A stretch of 6,332 nucleotides of DNA from positions 1-6,332 of the forward strand of contig CAMJAO010000134.1 of assembly GCA_946403615.1 (NCBI GenBank), in the 5' to 3' direction. The notes under the pieces are model-generated. The model saw only the letters and a list, made by a program, of their open reading frames with translations. It was not told where the DNA came from and did not search any database. This document shows positions 1 through 5,562 of the stretch, one piece after another. The first letter of the stretch is position 1. Each line of letters begins with the position of its first letter. This DNA is from an uncultured Prevotellaceae bacterium (lineage in GTDB: Bacteria > Bacteroidota > Bacteroidia > Bacteroidales > Bacteroidaceae). The translations under genes and the position numbers were made by a program.

Positions 1-237
1 CGCGTCAGCGAGGATCCGGCGGAATCCGCCAAATATCCGGACGGGTCCATCCGCTATCCCGTCTCCTCGGAAAACGAGAGTTCGGAGCGCCTGGCCCGGG
101 TCCGGGCCGCGTCGGGCCCCGTCGTCTTCGAGGACTCCGACAAAATGGACGCCATCGACGGGGAAAAGCGCCTGGCCTTTGAACATCTGGTGCAGGAGCT
201 CCGGAACCATGGCACCGAGGTCATCCTGTATCTCCAG
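1..237 (+). CDS. Fragment of an unrecognised protein, GC-rich, cut at both ends
   Basis: Frame 1 is open from the window edge. It reads like real protein: charged and polar, with a segment FEHLVQELRNHGTEVILYL (about residues 60-78) that looks like an amphipathic helix followed by a beta strand, as in an alpha/beta domain; earlier it has DGSIRYP (about 20-26). This resembles the helix-strand units of SGNH-hydrolase-like surface polysaccharide proteins, but that is a weak impression and no catalytic motif is visible. Codons end mostly in G or C and the first 60 bases are about two thirds GC, unlike the genes to the right. After the glutamine at 235-237 the frame stays open to a stop at 379-381, but there it is antisense to the TPR gene and no longer looks coding. 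The opposite strand is also open here, but its translation looks like a shadow. The piece is probably foreign or joined by a chimera. Confidence 0.4.
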
Positions 238-396
238 CGCTGCTTTGAAACATTTGAGCGCATGGTCCATCTGGCGAGTCTGCATAGCGCGCAATCCGTC
301 GTATTTGAGCACGTCGAAACGGCGTGCCTCGTCTTCCTGTTGTTGCTGCTCGGGGGATTTCTCCTCCAGCCCGAAAAATGATTTAAAGAATCCCAT
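205..396 (-). pseudogene. 5' fragment of a TPR-repeat protein, truncated at a junction
   Basis: The ATG at 396-394 starts MGFFKSFFG, then a glutamine/glutamate-rich linker (residues 11-26) and one TPR-like helix pair from about residue 28: KYDGLRAM, then MDHALKCFKAALEIQDD. From memory, Bacteroidetes have a family of cytoplasmic TPR proteins that begin this way and continue with several more repeats, acting as protein-protein scaffolds. Here the resemblance stops at about residue 60 (near base 217). The frame stays open to base 1, but the downstream translation is rich in Gly, Arg and Pro and looks antisense to the plus-strand fragment. No Shine-Dalgarno site is seen, which is usual for the phylum; a good promoter lies about 95 bases upstream. 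The gene is therefore broken, or the sequence is chimeric, near 215-238. The start and first 60 residues are fairly sure; the TPR assignment is by pattern only. Confidence 0.5.
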
Positions 397-490
397 AAAA
401 ACTGAGGTTTTTCTAAAAAGTATAATGGAATACTATCATGATTGCAGCATTTGCCTGTCAAAGCAGCATCACATGCCTGAAATCATGTTG

Positions 491-522
491 CAAAGGTAAG
501 TATTTTTGCAAAATATAGCAAA
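491..522 (-). promoter_or_regulatory. Bacteroidetes-type promoter for the TPR gene
   Basis: On the minus strand a -33 element TTTG (522-519) is followed after exactly 20 bases by TACCTTTG (498-491), a full match to the TAnnTTTG -7 consensus known for Bacteroides. Transcription should start near 485, giving a leader of about 90 bases before the ATG at 396. Confidence 0.6.
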
Positions 523-558
523 AAGAGCGGTCAGAAATCTCAAACTTCGTTAACAGCC

Positions 559-590
559 TTTGCCATTATCAGGGAAAAACTTTATTTTTG
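559..590 (+). promoter_or_regulatory. Bacteroidetes-type promoter for the beta-barrel gene
   Basis: TTTG (559-562), a 20-base spacer and TATTTTTG (583-590) match the -33/-7 consensus fully and are followed by C, as is common. Transcription would start near 595-598, almost on the ATG at 597, so the mRNA would have little or no leader. The TTG at 588 lies inside the -7 box and so cannot be the start codon if this promoter is used. A second TATTTTTG (501-508) has no TTTG at the right distance. Confidence 0.6.
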
Positions 591-596
591 CCGCTG

Positions 597-1352
597 ATGA
601 AACGATTGATTCTATACATCGCGGCCCTATTCGGCTCTATGACCGTCAGCGCACAAGAAGTGACTACAACGGCGATCAACGACACTATTCCCCTGTCAGC
701 ACCTGCTGCGATGGAGGAGAGTGGAGCCATCACTGAGGTGGTGAGTGACCTGCAGTCGTATTATGAGCCGCTGACCGCAGACGAAATGTATGCCCGCTAT
801 CGTGAGGCCGAGGCATTGCATCTGCCCGAGATCAACTCGCATGGACAAGTGATGCGTCTGGGCGGATGGCCGTATTATTGGGGCGGTTGGCACGCATGGG
901 ACCTGCACCAGGGTCTGAATGTGAGCCTTGGTGCGTCGGTGTTCGGATTCTTCGGGAAAAATGCCCCTCACGGAACAGGTTTCGGGCAAAACATTTCGAT
1001 GATGTATGCCGTACCGTTGAGCAATCGTCTGTCGCTTGCCATCGGCGGTTATTTCAGCAATCTGACATGGGCGCGTTCGTCCTATCAGAATGCGGGCATC
1101 TCGGCGGTGCTCGGTTACCGTTTCGACGAGCATTGGGAAGCCTATATCTATGCGCAGAAATCACTAGTCAGAGGCGATCGCTATCCACTGCCCCTCTATG
1201 ACATCAGCGACATTGGCGACCGTATCGGAGCCGCCGTTCGCTATAATTTCTCGCCCTCGTTCTGGATGCAGGTATCAGTCGAGGCCGTCAACTACGATAA
1301 CCCCACCCGATTCCACAATCCTGTGGAGCGGTTTGAGTATAAGAGAAAGTGA
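597..1352 (+). CDS. Secreted, probable outer-membrane beta-barrel protein of unknown function
   Basis: The protein has 251 residues from the ATG at 597. An in-frame TTG nine bases earlier is less likely because it adds three residues ahead of a well-formed signal peptide. Residues 1-20 begin MKRLILYIAALFG and end SAQ, a typical signal peptidase I site. A low-complexity Thr/Ser/Ala/Glu region (about 21-55) and a helical stretch with YARYREAEALHLPE follow. From about residue 85 (GGWPYYWGGW) to the end, alternating hydrophobic and polar residues with many Gly, Tyr and Trp (for example LNVSLGASVFGFFG, LSLAIGGYFSNL, ISAVLGYRFDEHWEAYIY, IGAAVRYNFSPSFWMQVSVEA) suggest around eight beta strands of an outer-membrane barrel. 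The C-terminus is basic (YKRK) and lacks the usual terminal aromatic residue. I recognise no named family. It stands alone on the plus strand, divergent from the TPR gene and convergent with the copA-like cluster. Confidence 0.8.
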   Translation: MKRLILYIAALFGSMTVSAQEVTTTAINDTIPLSAPAAMEESGAITEVVSDLQSYYEPLTADEMYARYREAEALHLPEINSHGQVMRLGGWPYYWGGWHAWDLHQGLNVSLGASVFGFFGKNAPHGTGFGQNISMMYAVPLSNRLSLAIGGYFSNLTWARSSYQNAGISAVLGYRFDEHWEAYIYAQKSLVRGDRYPLPLYDISDIGDRIGAAVRYNFSPSFWMQVSVEAVNYDNPTRFHNPVERFEYKRK

Positions 1353-1360
1353 AGTGGGTG

Positions 1361-1390
1361 CCTCCCCCTACCCCCCTCCCAGGAGGGGGA
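1361..1390. repeat. C-rich hairpin element, copy 1 (after the beta-barrel gene)
   Basis: This C-rich stretch begins nine bases after the stop at 1350-1352. CCCCCTCC (1372-1379) is complementary to GGAGGGGG (1382-1389), with CA between. On the plus strand it could end transcription of the beta-barrel gene, although only AAAC follows rather than a T-run. Similar C-rich segments occur at 2421-2455, 3791-3821 and 5563-5611, so it is better read as a dispersed element. Its minus strand has three G-tracts of three or more plus a GG. Confidence 0.55.
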
Positions 1391-1493
1391 AACTTGATCG
1401 GGTAATTTAAGAGTATGGGAGTTTAGACATTCATCTGGCAATGAGGGTTAAGGGATATCTCAGAGTTATCAATCGGGGCTGACATATCAGAAA

Positions 1494-1532
1494 ACTCGGA
1501 GTAATCAGAATAATAATCTGAATACTCCGAGT
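1494..1532 (-). terminator. Hairpin terminator for the minus-strand genes
   Basis: Arms 1494-1509 and 1517-1532 pair over 16 positions with one A-A mismatch (1504/1522); the loop is ATAATAA. The outer nine pairs are ACTCGGAGT against ACTCCGAGT. On the minus strand the stem ends in TTTT and then C, just after the small ORF that stops at 1557, so it fits a rho-independent terminator in that direction. On the plus strand no T-run follows, though the stem could still act on transcripts of the convergent gene. Confidence 0.5.
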
Positions 1533-1556
1533 AATCATAATCCAAAACTTCAATTT

Positions 1557-1766
1557 TCAATCGTCGGAATCAACCTTCCATAGTTCGTCAAGTTTCTTCT
1601 GCTCAGCAGGCTCCATCTCGGGAATCATATGCTCGCGCTCAAACTGTCGAATGTTGGCATACGAAGTCTTGATTTTGTTCTCTTTTCGGATTTGTTTCAG
1701 TTCGTCTTTATCGACGTATGCACGGTCGATGGCATACACTTGTATAAGAAATAATACGCGGTGCAT
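1557..1766 (-). CDS. Small hypothetical protein downstream of the copA-like gene
   Basis: The ORF encodes 69 residues from the ATG at 1766. The N-terminus is short and hydrophobic (MHRVLFLIQVYAI), followed by a charged, helix-favouring region (DKDELKQIRKENKIK, then EREHMIPEMEPAEQKKLDELW). It has the composition of a real soluble protein, but I recognise no family or catalytic motif. It starts 41 bases after the ATPase stop on the same strand and is followed by a hairpin terminator, so it is probably the last gene of that transcript. The same frame is open for 19 further codons upstream of the ATG, without ATG, GTG or TTG, and a second 36-residue ORF in another frame (1807-1697) starts within the ATPase stop codon. 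A frameshift joining the two, or a decayed longer gene, is therefore possible. Confidence 0.45.
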   Translation of the reverse strand: MHRVLFLIQVYAIDRAYVDKDELKQIRKENKIKTSYANIRQFEREHMIPEMEPAEQKKLDELWKVDSDD

Positions 1767-1806
1767 GACTTTACAACAAGCAACATTCTGGATGTCATGA
1801 AATACA

Positions 1807-3765
1807 TCAAGAAGAAAATTTCAATCTGAGGCTGTTGAGTACGACACTGACGCTTGAGAACGCCATGAGCGCACTGGCCCACATGGGGGTAATTTGGAAA
1901 TCAACGCCAAAGATATGAAGCACGCCAGCAGCCAAGGGTATGCAGATGACATTGTAGATGAACGCCCAGAACAGGTTTTGATGAATCATGTTCACAGTGC
2001 GCCGTGAGAGGGAGACAGCCTCGGGAATACGGCGGAGGTCTGAGCCCATGAGTGTCATCTGAGCCACATCCATTGCGATGTCAGTGCCCTGCCCCATTGC
2101 GATACTAACATCTGCGGCGGCCAAAGCCTGCGTGTCATTGATGCCATCGCCAGCCATCGCCACGACATGACCTTCAGACTGCAACCGTCGCACCAGATCT
2201 TCCTTGTCTTGCGGCATCACACGACTCTGATAATGGCTTATGCCTGCCTGTTCTGCCCAATAACGGGCATGTTCCTCCACGTCGCCACTCATCATATACA
2301 CCTCTACGCCCGCGTCATGAAGCATCGAAATGGCATCGGCGGCATGAGGTTTGAGAGTTTCACTTTGAACATTCAACTTTGAACTTTGAACATTTTGATT
2401 ACCATCTTCATCACTATCTACGCCCCTAGCCCTTTTGATAGGGGACGCGGGGGAGTCTTTCTCAATAATCTCCGTCAACGTGCCGGTTTTGTCGATGACG
2501 AGGGCGGAAATACGACGGATTTGTTCGAGGGCGGTGGCGTCCTTGATGAGGATATTGCGCTGTGCCGCCTTGCCGATACCTACCATCAGTGCTGTAGGTG
2601 TGGCCAGCCCCATGGCACATGGACAGGCGATGACCAATACTGACACGGCAGACAAGATGGCACGAGGTAAAGCGGGTTGACCGCCCACGATAAGCCAAAC
2701 GGCAAACGTGAGCACCGACAAGCAGAGCACCGCAGGCACGAAAATGAGCGCCACACGGTCGACAGTCCGTTGTACGGGTGCTTTGGAGTTTTGCGCCTGT
2801 TGCACCATGCGGATGATATTGGCCAAGACGGTTTTCTCGCCCACCGCCTCGGCACGGAAACGCAACGTACCCACCTTGACAATCGTTCCAGCAAAGACCT
2901 TATCACCAACTTGTTTCTCCACAGGTGCCGGCTCGCCGGATATCATCGACTCGTCAATCTTTACATTTAGAGGTTTAAGATTTGATGCTTGTGGCTTTTG
3001 ATCGGATACTTTTCCATCGACTGGGATTTTTTGCCCTGCAGCCACTTCTATGACGTCGCCCTGAGCCAATGTGCTTACCGGCACCTCATCGACAGTTCCA
3101 TCGAAGTTGACCACACGGGCAGTCTTCGGAGCCAATCCCATCAGTGCGCGGATGGCGAAGGCTGTGCTGTTCTTCGCCCGTTCCTCCAACAATCGGCCCG
3201 TAAGCACAAAAGTGATAATCATGACAGATGCGTCGAAATAGGTATGCCACTCGATGCCACGGCTGCCCCAGACCTGCTCACCGAAGAACGTATTGAACAC
3301 ACTGAACAAGAAAGACACACAAGTAGACATGGCCACCAACGTGTCCATACCGGCGGAGAGATGACGGGCCTGCTGCCATGCATTGACATAGAACTGCCGA
3401 CCGCAATAGACGAGATTGGCCAATGCAATAATCAACATCGTTTGGTTAGACACATCACGGTTGCCTATATGTATCCATCCCATCGAGACAGCCATCGTGA
3501 GCAATGCGAAAAACCACGAAAGGATCACTTTGCGACGCAAAAGCACCAGACTACGGTGCTCTATCGCCTCAGCGCTGCGGTCGGTCTCGATGACCATATC
3601 GTAACCGATGGCCGACAACTCTGTTTTCATTTGTTCGGGCGTGATGATCTCAGGATTATAATCGACCATCGCCGTGCGCGACGGCAAACTGACCGATACG
3701 GCATTGACGCCCTCGAGCGAAGACAATTTCCGCTCGACGGTAGCGCTACAGACGGCGCACATCAT
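1807..3765 (-). CDS. copA: Copper-type P1B heavy-metal ATPase lacking the usual N-domain
   Basis: This is an inner-membrane pump that couples ATP hydrolysis to export of a soft metal, probably Cu(I). From the ATG at 3765 it has 652 residues. Residues 1-60 are a heavy-metal-associated domain with MxCxxC at C3 and C6. Membrane helices lie at about 79-98, 108-125, 140-161 and 177-195; then the A-domain with SGE (276-278); helices 5 and 6 at about 340-395 with CPC (381-383); phosphorylated Asp D425 in DKTGTLT; GDGIND (539-544); and helices 7 and 8 with YN and MAFSS, as in the copper subgroup. The N-domain (normally about 115-120 residues with an HP motif and glycine motifs) is missing: 39 repeat-like residues (432-470) sit there. 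Another insertion lies at 255-267. The start is uncertain: the frame is open 40 codons upstream without ATG, GTG or TTG, and starting at 3765 loses the first strand (TFPVIG) of the metal-binding domain. It could be a specialised N-domain-less ATPase or a decaying gene. Confidence 0.85.
   Translation of the reverse strand: MMCAVCSATVERKLSSLEGVNAVSVSLPSRTAMVDYNPEIITPEQMKTELSAIGYDMVIETDRSAEAIEHRSLVLLRRKVILSWFFALLTMAVSMGWIHIGNRDVSNQTMLIIALANLVYCGRQFYVNAWQQARHLSAGMDTLVAMSTCVSFLFSVFNTFFGEQVWGSRGIEWHTYFDASVMIITFVLTGRLLEERAKNSTAFAIRALMGLAPKTARVVNFDGTVDEVPVSTLAQGDVIEVAAGQKIPVDGKVSDQKPQASNLKPLNVKIDESMISGEPAPVEKQVGDKVFAGTIVKVGTLRFRAEAVGEKTVLANIIRMVQQAQNSKAPVQRTVDRVALIFVPAVLCLSVLTFAVWLIVGGQPALPRAILSAVSVLVIACPCAMGLATPTALMVGIGKAAQRNILIKDATALEQIRRISALVIDKTGTLTEIIEKDSPASPIKRARGVDSDEDGNQNVQSSKLNVQSETLKPHAADAISMLHDAGVEVYMMSGDVEEHARYWAEQAGISHYQSRVMPQDKEDLVRRLQSEGHVVAMAGDGINDTQALAAADVSIAMGQGTDIAMDVAQMTLMGSDLRRIPEAVSLSRRTVNMIHQNLFWAFIYNVICIPLAAGVLHIFGVDFQITPMWASALMAFSSVSVVLNSLRLKFSS
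2363..2394. repeat. CTTTGAAC tandem-like repeat inside the ATPase gene
   Basis: CTTTGAAC occurs three times, at 2363-2370, 2377-2384 and 2384-2391, and the 11-base form CTTTGAACATT occurs twice (2363-2373, 2384-2394). On the coding strand it translates as a repeating V-Q-S-S-K-L pattern. From general familiarity such repeats occur between genes in Prevotella-like genomes; here it is coding. Confidence 0.6.
2421..2455. repeat. C-rich/G-rich hairpin element, copy 2 (inside the ATPase gene)
   Basis: CCCCTA (2423-2428) pairs with TAGGGG (2439-2444) around a ten-base loop, followed by a G-run and GAG. It resembles the C-rich elements at the gene borders but lies within the ATPase frame, next to the CTTTGAAC repeats. 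It encodes part of the DSPASPIKRARGVD stretch. Confidence 0.5.
2965..3003 (-). repeat. In-frame insertion in the ATPase A-domain
   Basis: This encodes residues 255-267 (DQKPQASNLKPLN), between VDGKVS and KIDESM. In other P1B ATPases about four to six residues usually separate these motifs. The Q-A-S-N-L-K-P style is similar in composition to the repeat-derived linker in the same gene, which suggests a related origin. The frame is kept, and the loop is probably surface-exposed. Confidence 0.5.
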
Positions 3766-3790
3766 ACCTATGACCGGGAAGGTGGAACGG

Positions 3791-3821
3791 CACCTCCCCC
3801 CTTCCGAAAGAGAGGGAACCC
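3791..3821. repeat. C-rich element, copy 3 (over the 5' end of the ATPase gene)
   Basis: A C-run (3796-3801) begins an imperfect stem: CCCTTCC (3799-3805) against GAGAGGG (3810-3816), with loop GAAA. It lies 26 bases or more upstream of the ATG at 3765, inside the open frame that would encode the missing start of the metal-binding domain, so it may have displaced the original start region. Confidence 0.45.
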
Positions 3822-3863
3822 CACCATTGGCATTTAGCGAAGATTGAGGATTATTACTCGTAA

Positions 3864-3895
3864 GAATCGTATATTTAGTAGTTGATTAACTCAAA
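3864..3895 (-). promoter_or_regulatory. Weak candidate promoter for the copA-like gene
   Basis: On the minus strand TTTG (3895-3892) is followed after 20 bases by TACGATTC (3871-3864). The spacing is right, but only four of the six fixed -7 positions match TAnnTTTG. It lies in the 161-base gap between the protease gene and the ATPase. That gap otherwise holds the C-rich element. Confidence 0.25.
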
Positions 3896-3926
3896 GATTT
3901 TCGTGTGTAGGAAAGACAGGGTATTC

Positions 3927-4640
3927 CTACCTCCATCTCATGAGGGGCATGTGGCGTTCGAAATTGCCCCACATCACACAGTGTTGTATTCGTGAGTTGG
4001 CACTGAGACGGCTTTTCACATAGGTGTAGAGTTCAATGGCGGTGACAATTCTGTTTCTGTCGGTGTCGGCAGCCCCGCGCAACCCTTCGAGAAGAAAAGC
4101 GGTGAATTTGCTGTTGGGATGGCCGTACCATTCCTGCGACCGTTCGTTGCTGCGGGATGACAGGAAGAACATCACATTTTTCGGTGTGCGGCTATTGGCC
4201 CGCCCCCGGTTCTGACGGATGTCGCCGGCATAGCACGCGTCGGCATAAATCACCTTATTGCGTGCGCGGCTGCGCCCCATTGTAGCGAGAATTGACGAAT
4301 AAGTGAGCATGCCATTGTAGCACACGAACGAGCCACGGATGCCATGACCGCTGAAATAGAACACGATGTCGTCGTTTGGACCTGCAGCGAGAAAAGTGTT
4401 ATATATCATGTTGCGCACGTTGCTGAGCGTGGCGTTTTGGTTCGTCAACAGTTTCACCTCATGGCCTGCACTATTGTCTTTCAACAGTTTACTCATCGAC
4501 CGTGCGTCGTTGGCACTCACGGTCAGGTCATTGCGTGTACCGGGATAGTCAGAGAGTCCCACGCACACGGCATAGATGCGGGCATCGACGGTCTGTGCCA
4601 TCAGCCATGCGGCAAAAAGAAAAAAGAGTATGCGTTTCAT
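3927..4640 (-). CDS. Secreted caspase-like cysteine protease (peptidase C14 family)
   Basis: The protein has 237 residues from the ATG at 4640, chosen because it begins a clear signal peptide (MKRILFFLFAAWLMA, likely cut after VDA at residue 20). An ATG 33 bases upstream would only add MTLVLIMFFHD ahead of it. The caspase fold follows at once: strand IYAVCVGLSDY, NDAR (44-47), strand DDIVFYFSGHG with catalytic His99, and strand KVIYADACYAGD with catalytic Cys136. The C-terminal part, with ADTDRNRIVTAIELYTYV and HCVMWGNFE, matches the p10-like region of bacterial members. Metacaspase-type enzymes usually cut after Arg or Lys, but specificity is not deducible here. At this size it is a bare catalytic unit, acting in the periplasm or outside. 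It starts 59 bases after the ispH stop and precedes the copA-like gene, so it may be co-transcribed with ispH. Its substrate is unknown. Confidence 0.85.
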   Translation of the reverse strand: MKRILFFLFAAWLMAQTVDARIYAVCVGLSDYPGTRNDLTVSANDARSMSKLLKDNSAGHEVKLLTNQNATLSNVRNMIYNTFLAAGPNDDIVFYFSGHGIRGSFVCYNGMLTYSSILATMGRSRARNKVIYADACYAGDIRQNRGRANSRTPKNVMFFLSSRSNERSQEWYGHPNSKFTAFLLEGLRGAADTDRNRIVTAIELYTYVKSRLSANSRIQHCVMWGNFERHMPLMRWR

Positions 4641-4699
4641 ATCATGGAAAAACATTATAAGAACAAGAGTCATAATCGCTATCAGGGAACGTCAGCGCT

Positions 4700-5554
4700 T
4701 CATCCCACATCAACAAGGGCGTCGCGACATTCCTCCATGAGCCATTTGGGGGTGGAGGTGGCACCACAGATGCCGATGGTATTGACATTCTGCAACCATG
4801 ACGGGTCAATCTCTGCGGCACTCTCAATCTGATGGCTGTTGGGGTTGACACGCAGACACTCGTTGTAAAGCACACGCCCATTGGAACTTTTCCTTCCGCT
4901 GACGAAGAGCACGAGATCATGGCGCGCGGCGAACTGCGAGATATTGGGCATACGGTTGGCCACTTGTCGGCAGATGGTATCAAAACTACGGAATTGCGCC
5001 TGGGGAGAGATGTGTTCCTGTATATAAATGATAATGCGGCGGAACTCATCGAGCGATTTTGTGGTTTGGCTATAAAGGAATATATCTCTCTGGAAATCAA
5101 GGCATTTGACATCATCGAGTTTTTCGACGACGATGGCTTTGCTCTCCGTTTGCCCCACCAGTCCGAGCACCTCGGCATGTCCGTTTTTCCCGAAGATAAC
5201 GATTTGTGCGTCGGGATTCTCTGTAAACCGCTGTTTGATGCGGCGCTGCAACTGCAGGACGACAGGGCATGTGGCGTCGATTATTTCAATGTTGTTGCGC
5301 TTGGCCGTCTCGTAAGTCTCAGGGGGTTCGCCATGAGCCCTGAGCAGCACCTTGGCATCATGCAACCGGCTCAGGTCGTCGTGATTGATGGTGATGAGCC
5401 CCATGTCGCGCAGCCGCTCACACTCCATGCCGTTGTGCACGATATCTCCGAGGCAATAGAGCGTAGTGCCCTTTGCCAATTCTTCTTCCGCTTTTTTGAT
5501 GGCCGTAGTCACACCAAAGCAGAATCCGCTGCCATTATCTATTTCTACTTTCAT
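4700..5554 (-). CDS. ispH: 4-hydroxy-3-methylbut-2-enyl diphosphate reductase (IspH/LytB)
   Basis: IspH is the last enzyme of the MEP pathway. In the cytoplasm it reduces HMBPP to IPP and DMAPP with a [4Fe-4S] cluster. The 284-residue protein starts at the ATG at 5554 (MKVEIDNGSGFCFGV); an ATG at 5578 would add eight residues encoded by a G-rich repeat and is unlikely. The cluster cysteines are C12, C96 (DATCP) and C195 (DTICR). The substrate histidines H40, H74 (AHGEPP) and H126, the catalytic glutamate E128 (HAEVLG), the SQTT motif and SSN (223-225) are all present. C12, H74 and C96 have the same numbers as in the E. coli enzyme, which supports the start. The length is a little short of E. 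coli's (about 316) and normal for the phylum. It lies 116 bases after the MeaB gene and 59 bases before the protease gene. Confidence 0.97.
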   Translation of the reverse strand: MKVEIDNGSGFCFGVTTAIKKAEEELAKGTTLYCLGDIVHNGMECERLRDMGLITINHDDLSRLHDAKVLLRAHGEPPETYETAKRNNIEIIDATCPVVLQLQRRIKQRFTENPDAQIVIFGKNGHAEVLGLVGQTESKAIVVEKLDDVKCLDFQRDIFLYSQTTKSLDEFRRIIIYIQEHISPQAQFRSFDTICRQVANRMPNISQFAARHDLVLFVSGRKSSNGRVLYNECLRVNPNSHQIESAAEIDPSWLQNVNTIGICGATSTPKWLMEECRDALVDVG

Positions 5555-5562
5555 AATATGAA

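Larger units (their letters stand above)
2356..2472 (-). other. Repeat-derived linker in place of the ATPase N-domain
   Basis: These 117 bases encode residues 432-470 of the ATPase, between DKTGTLT and LKPHAADAI. They have no HP motif and no glycine-rich nucleotide-binding motif. The segment is Ser/Asn/Gln/Asp-rich (for example NVQSSKLNVQS) and includes a CTTTGAAC repeat cluster and a C-rich hairpin. The frame is intact. Confidence 0.7.

Noticed and set aside
54..461. Minus-strand ORF of 135 residues across the left junction
   Set aside because: It is in a different frame from the TPR start and its Ser/Arg/Cys-rich translation looks like an out-of-frame shadow.
2363..2394. CTTTGAAC repeats as a CRISPR array
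   Set aside because: The units are eight bases with no regular spacers, they lie inside an open coding frame, and no cas gene is present.
2989..3837. Plus-strand ORF of 282 residues opposite the ATPase 5' half
   Set aside because: It is antisense to conserved P1B ATPase motifs; His/Arg/Asp-rich composition is typical of a shadow frame.
3907..3930. Seven-base inverted repeat (GTAGGAA / TTCCTAC) at the end of the protease gene, as a terminator
   Set aside because: The stem is short and AT-leaning, overlaps the stop codon, has a ten-base loop and no T-run follows.
4641..4690. TATAAT-like box upstream of the protease gene as a promoter
   Set aside because: It fits the E. coli consensus rather than the Bacteroidetes TTTG/TAnnTTTG type and has no matching -33 element.
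1807..5554. The minus-strand genes as a novel defence or programmed-death system built on the caspase-like protease
   Set aside because: The protease has a signal peptide and its neighbours are ispH and a metal ATPase; no sensor, gasdermin-like or nuclease partner is visible.
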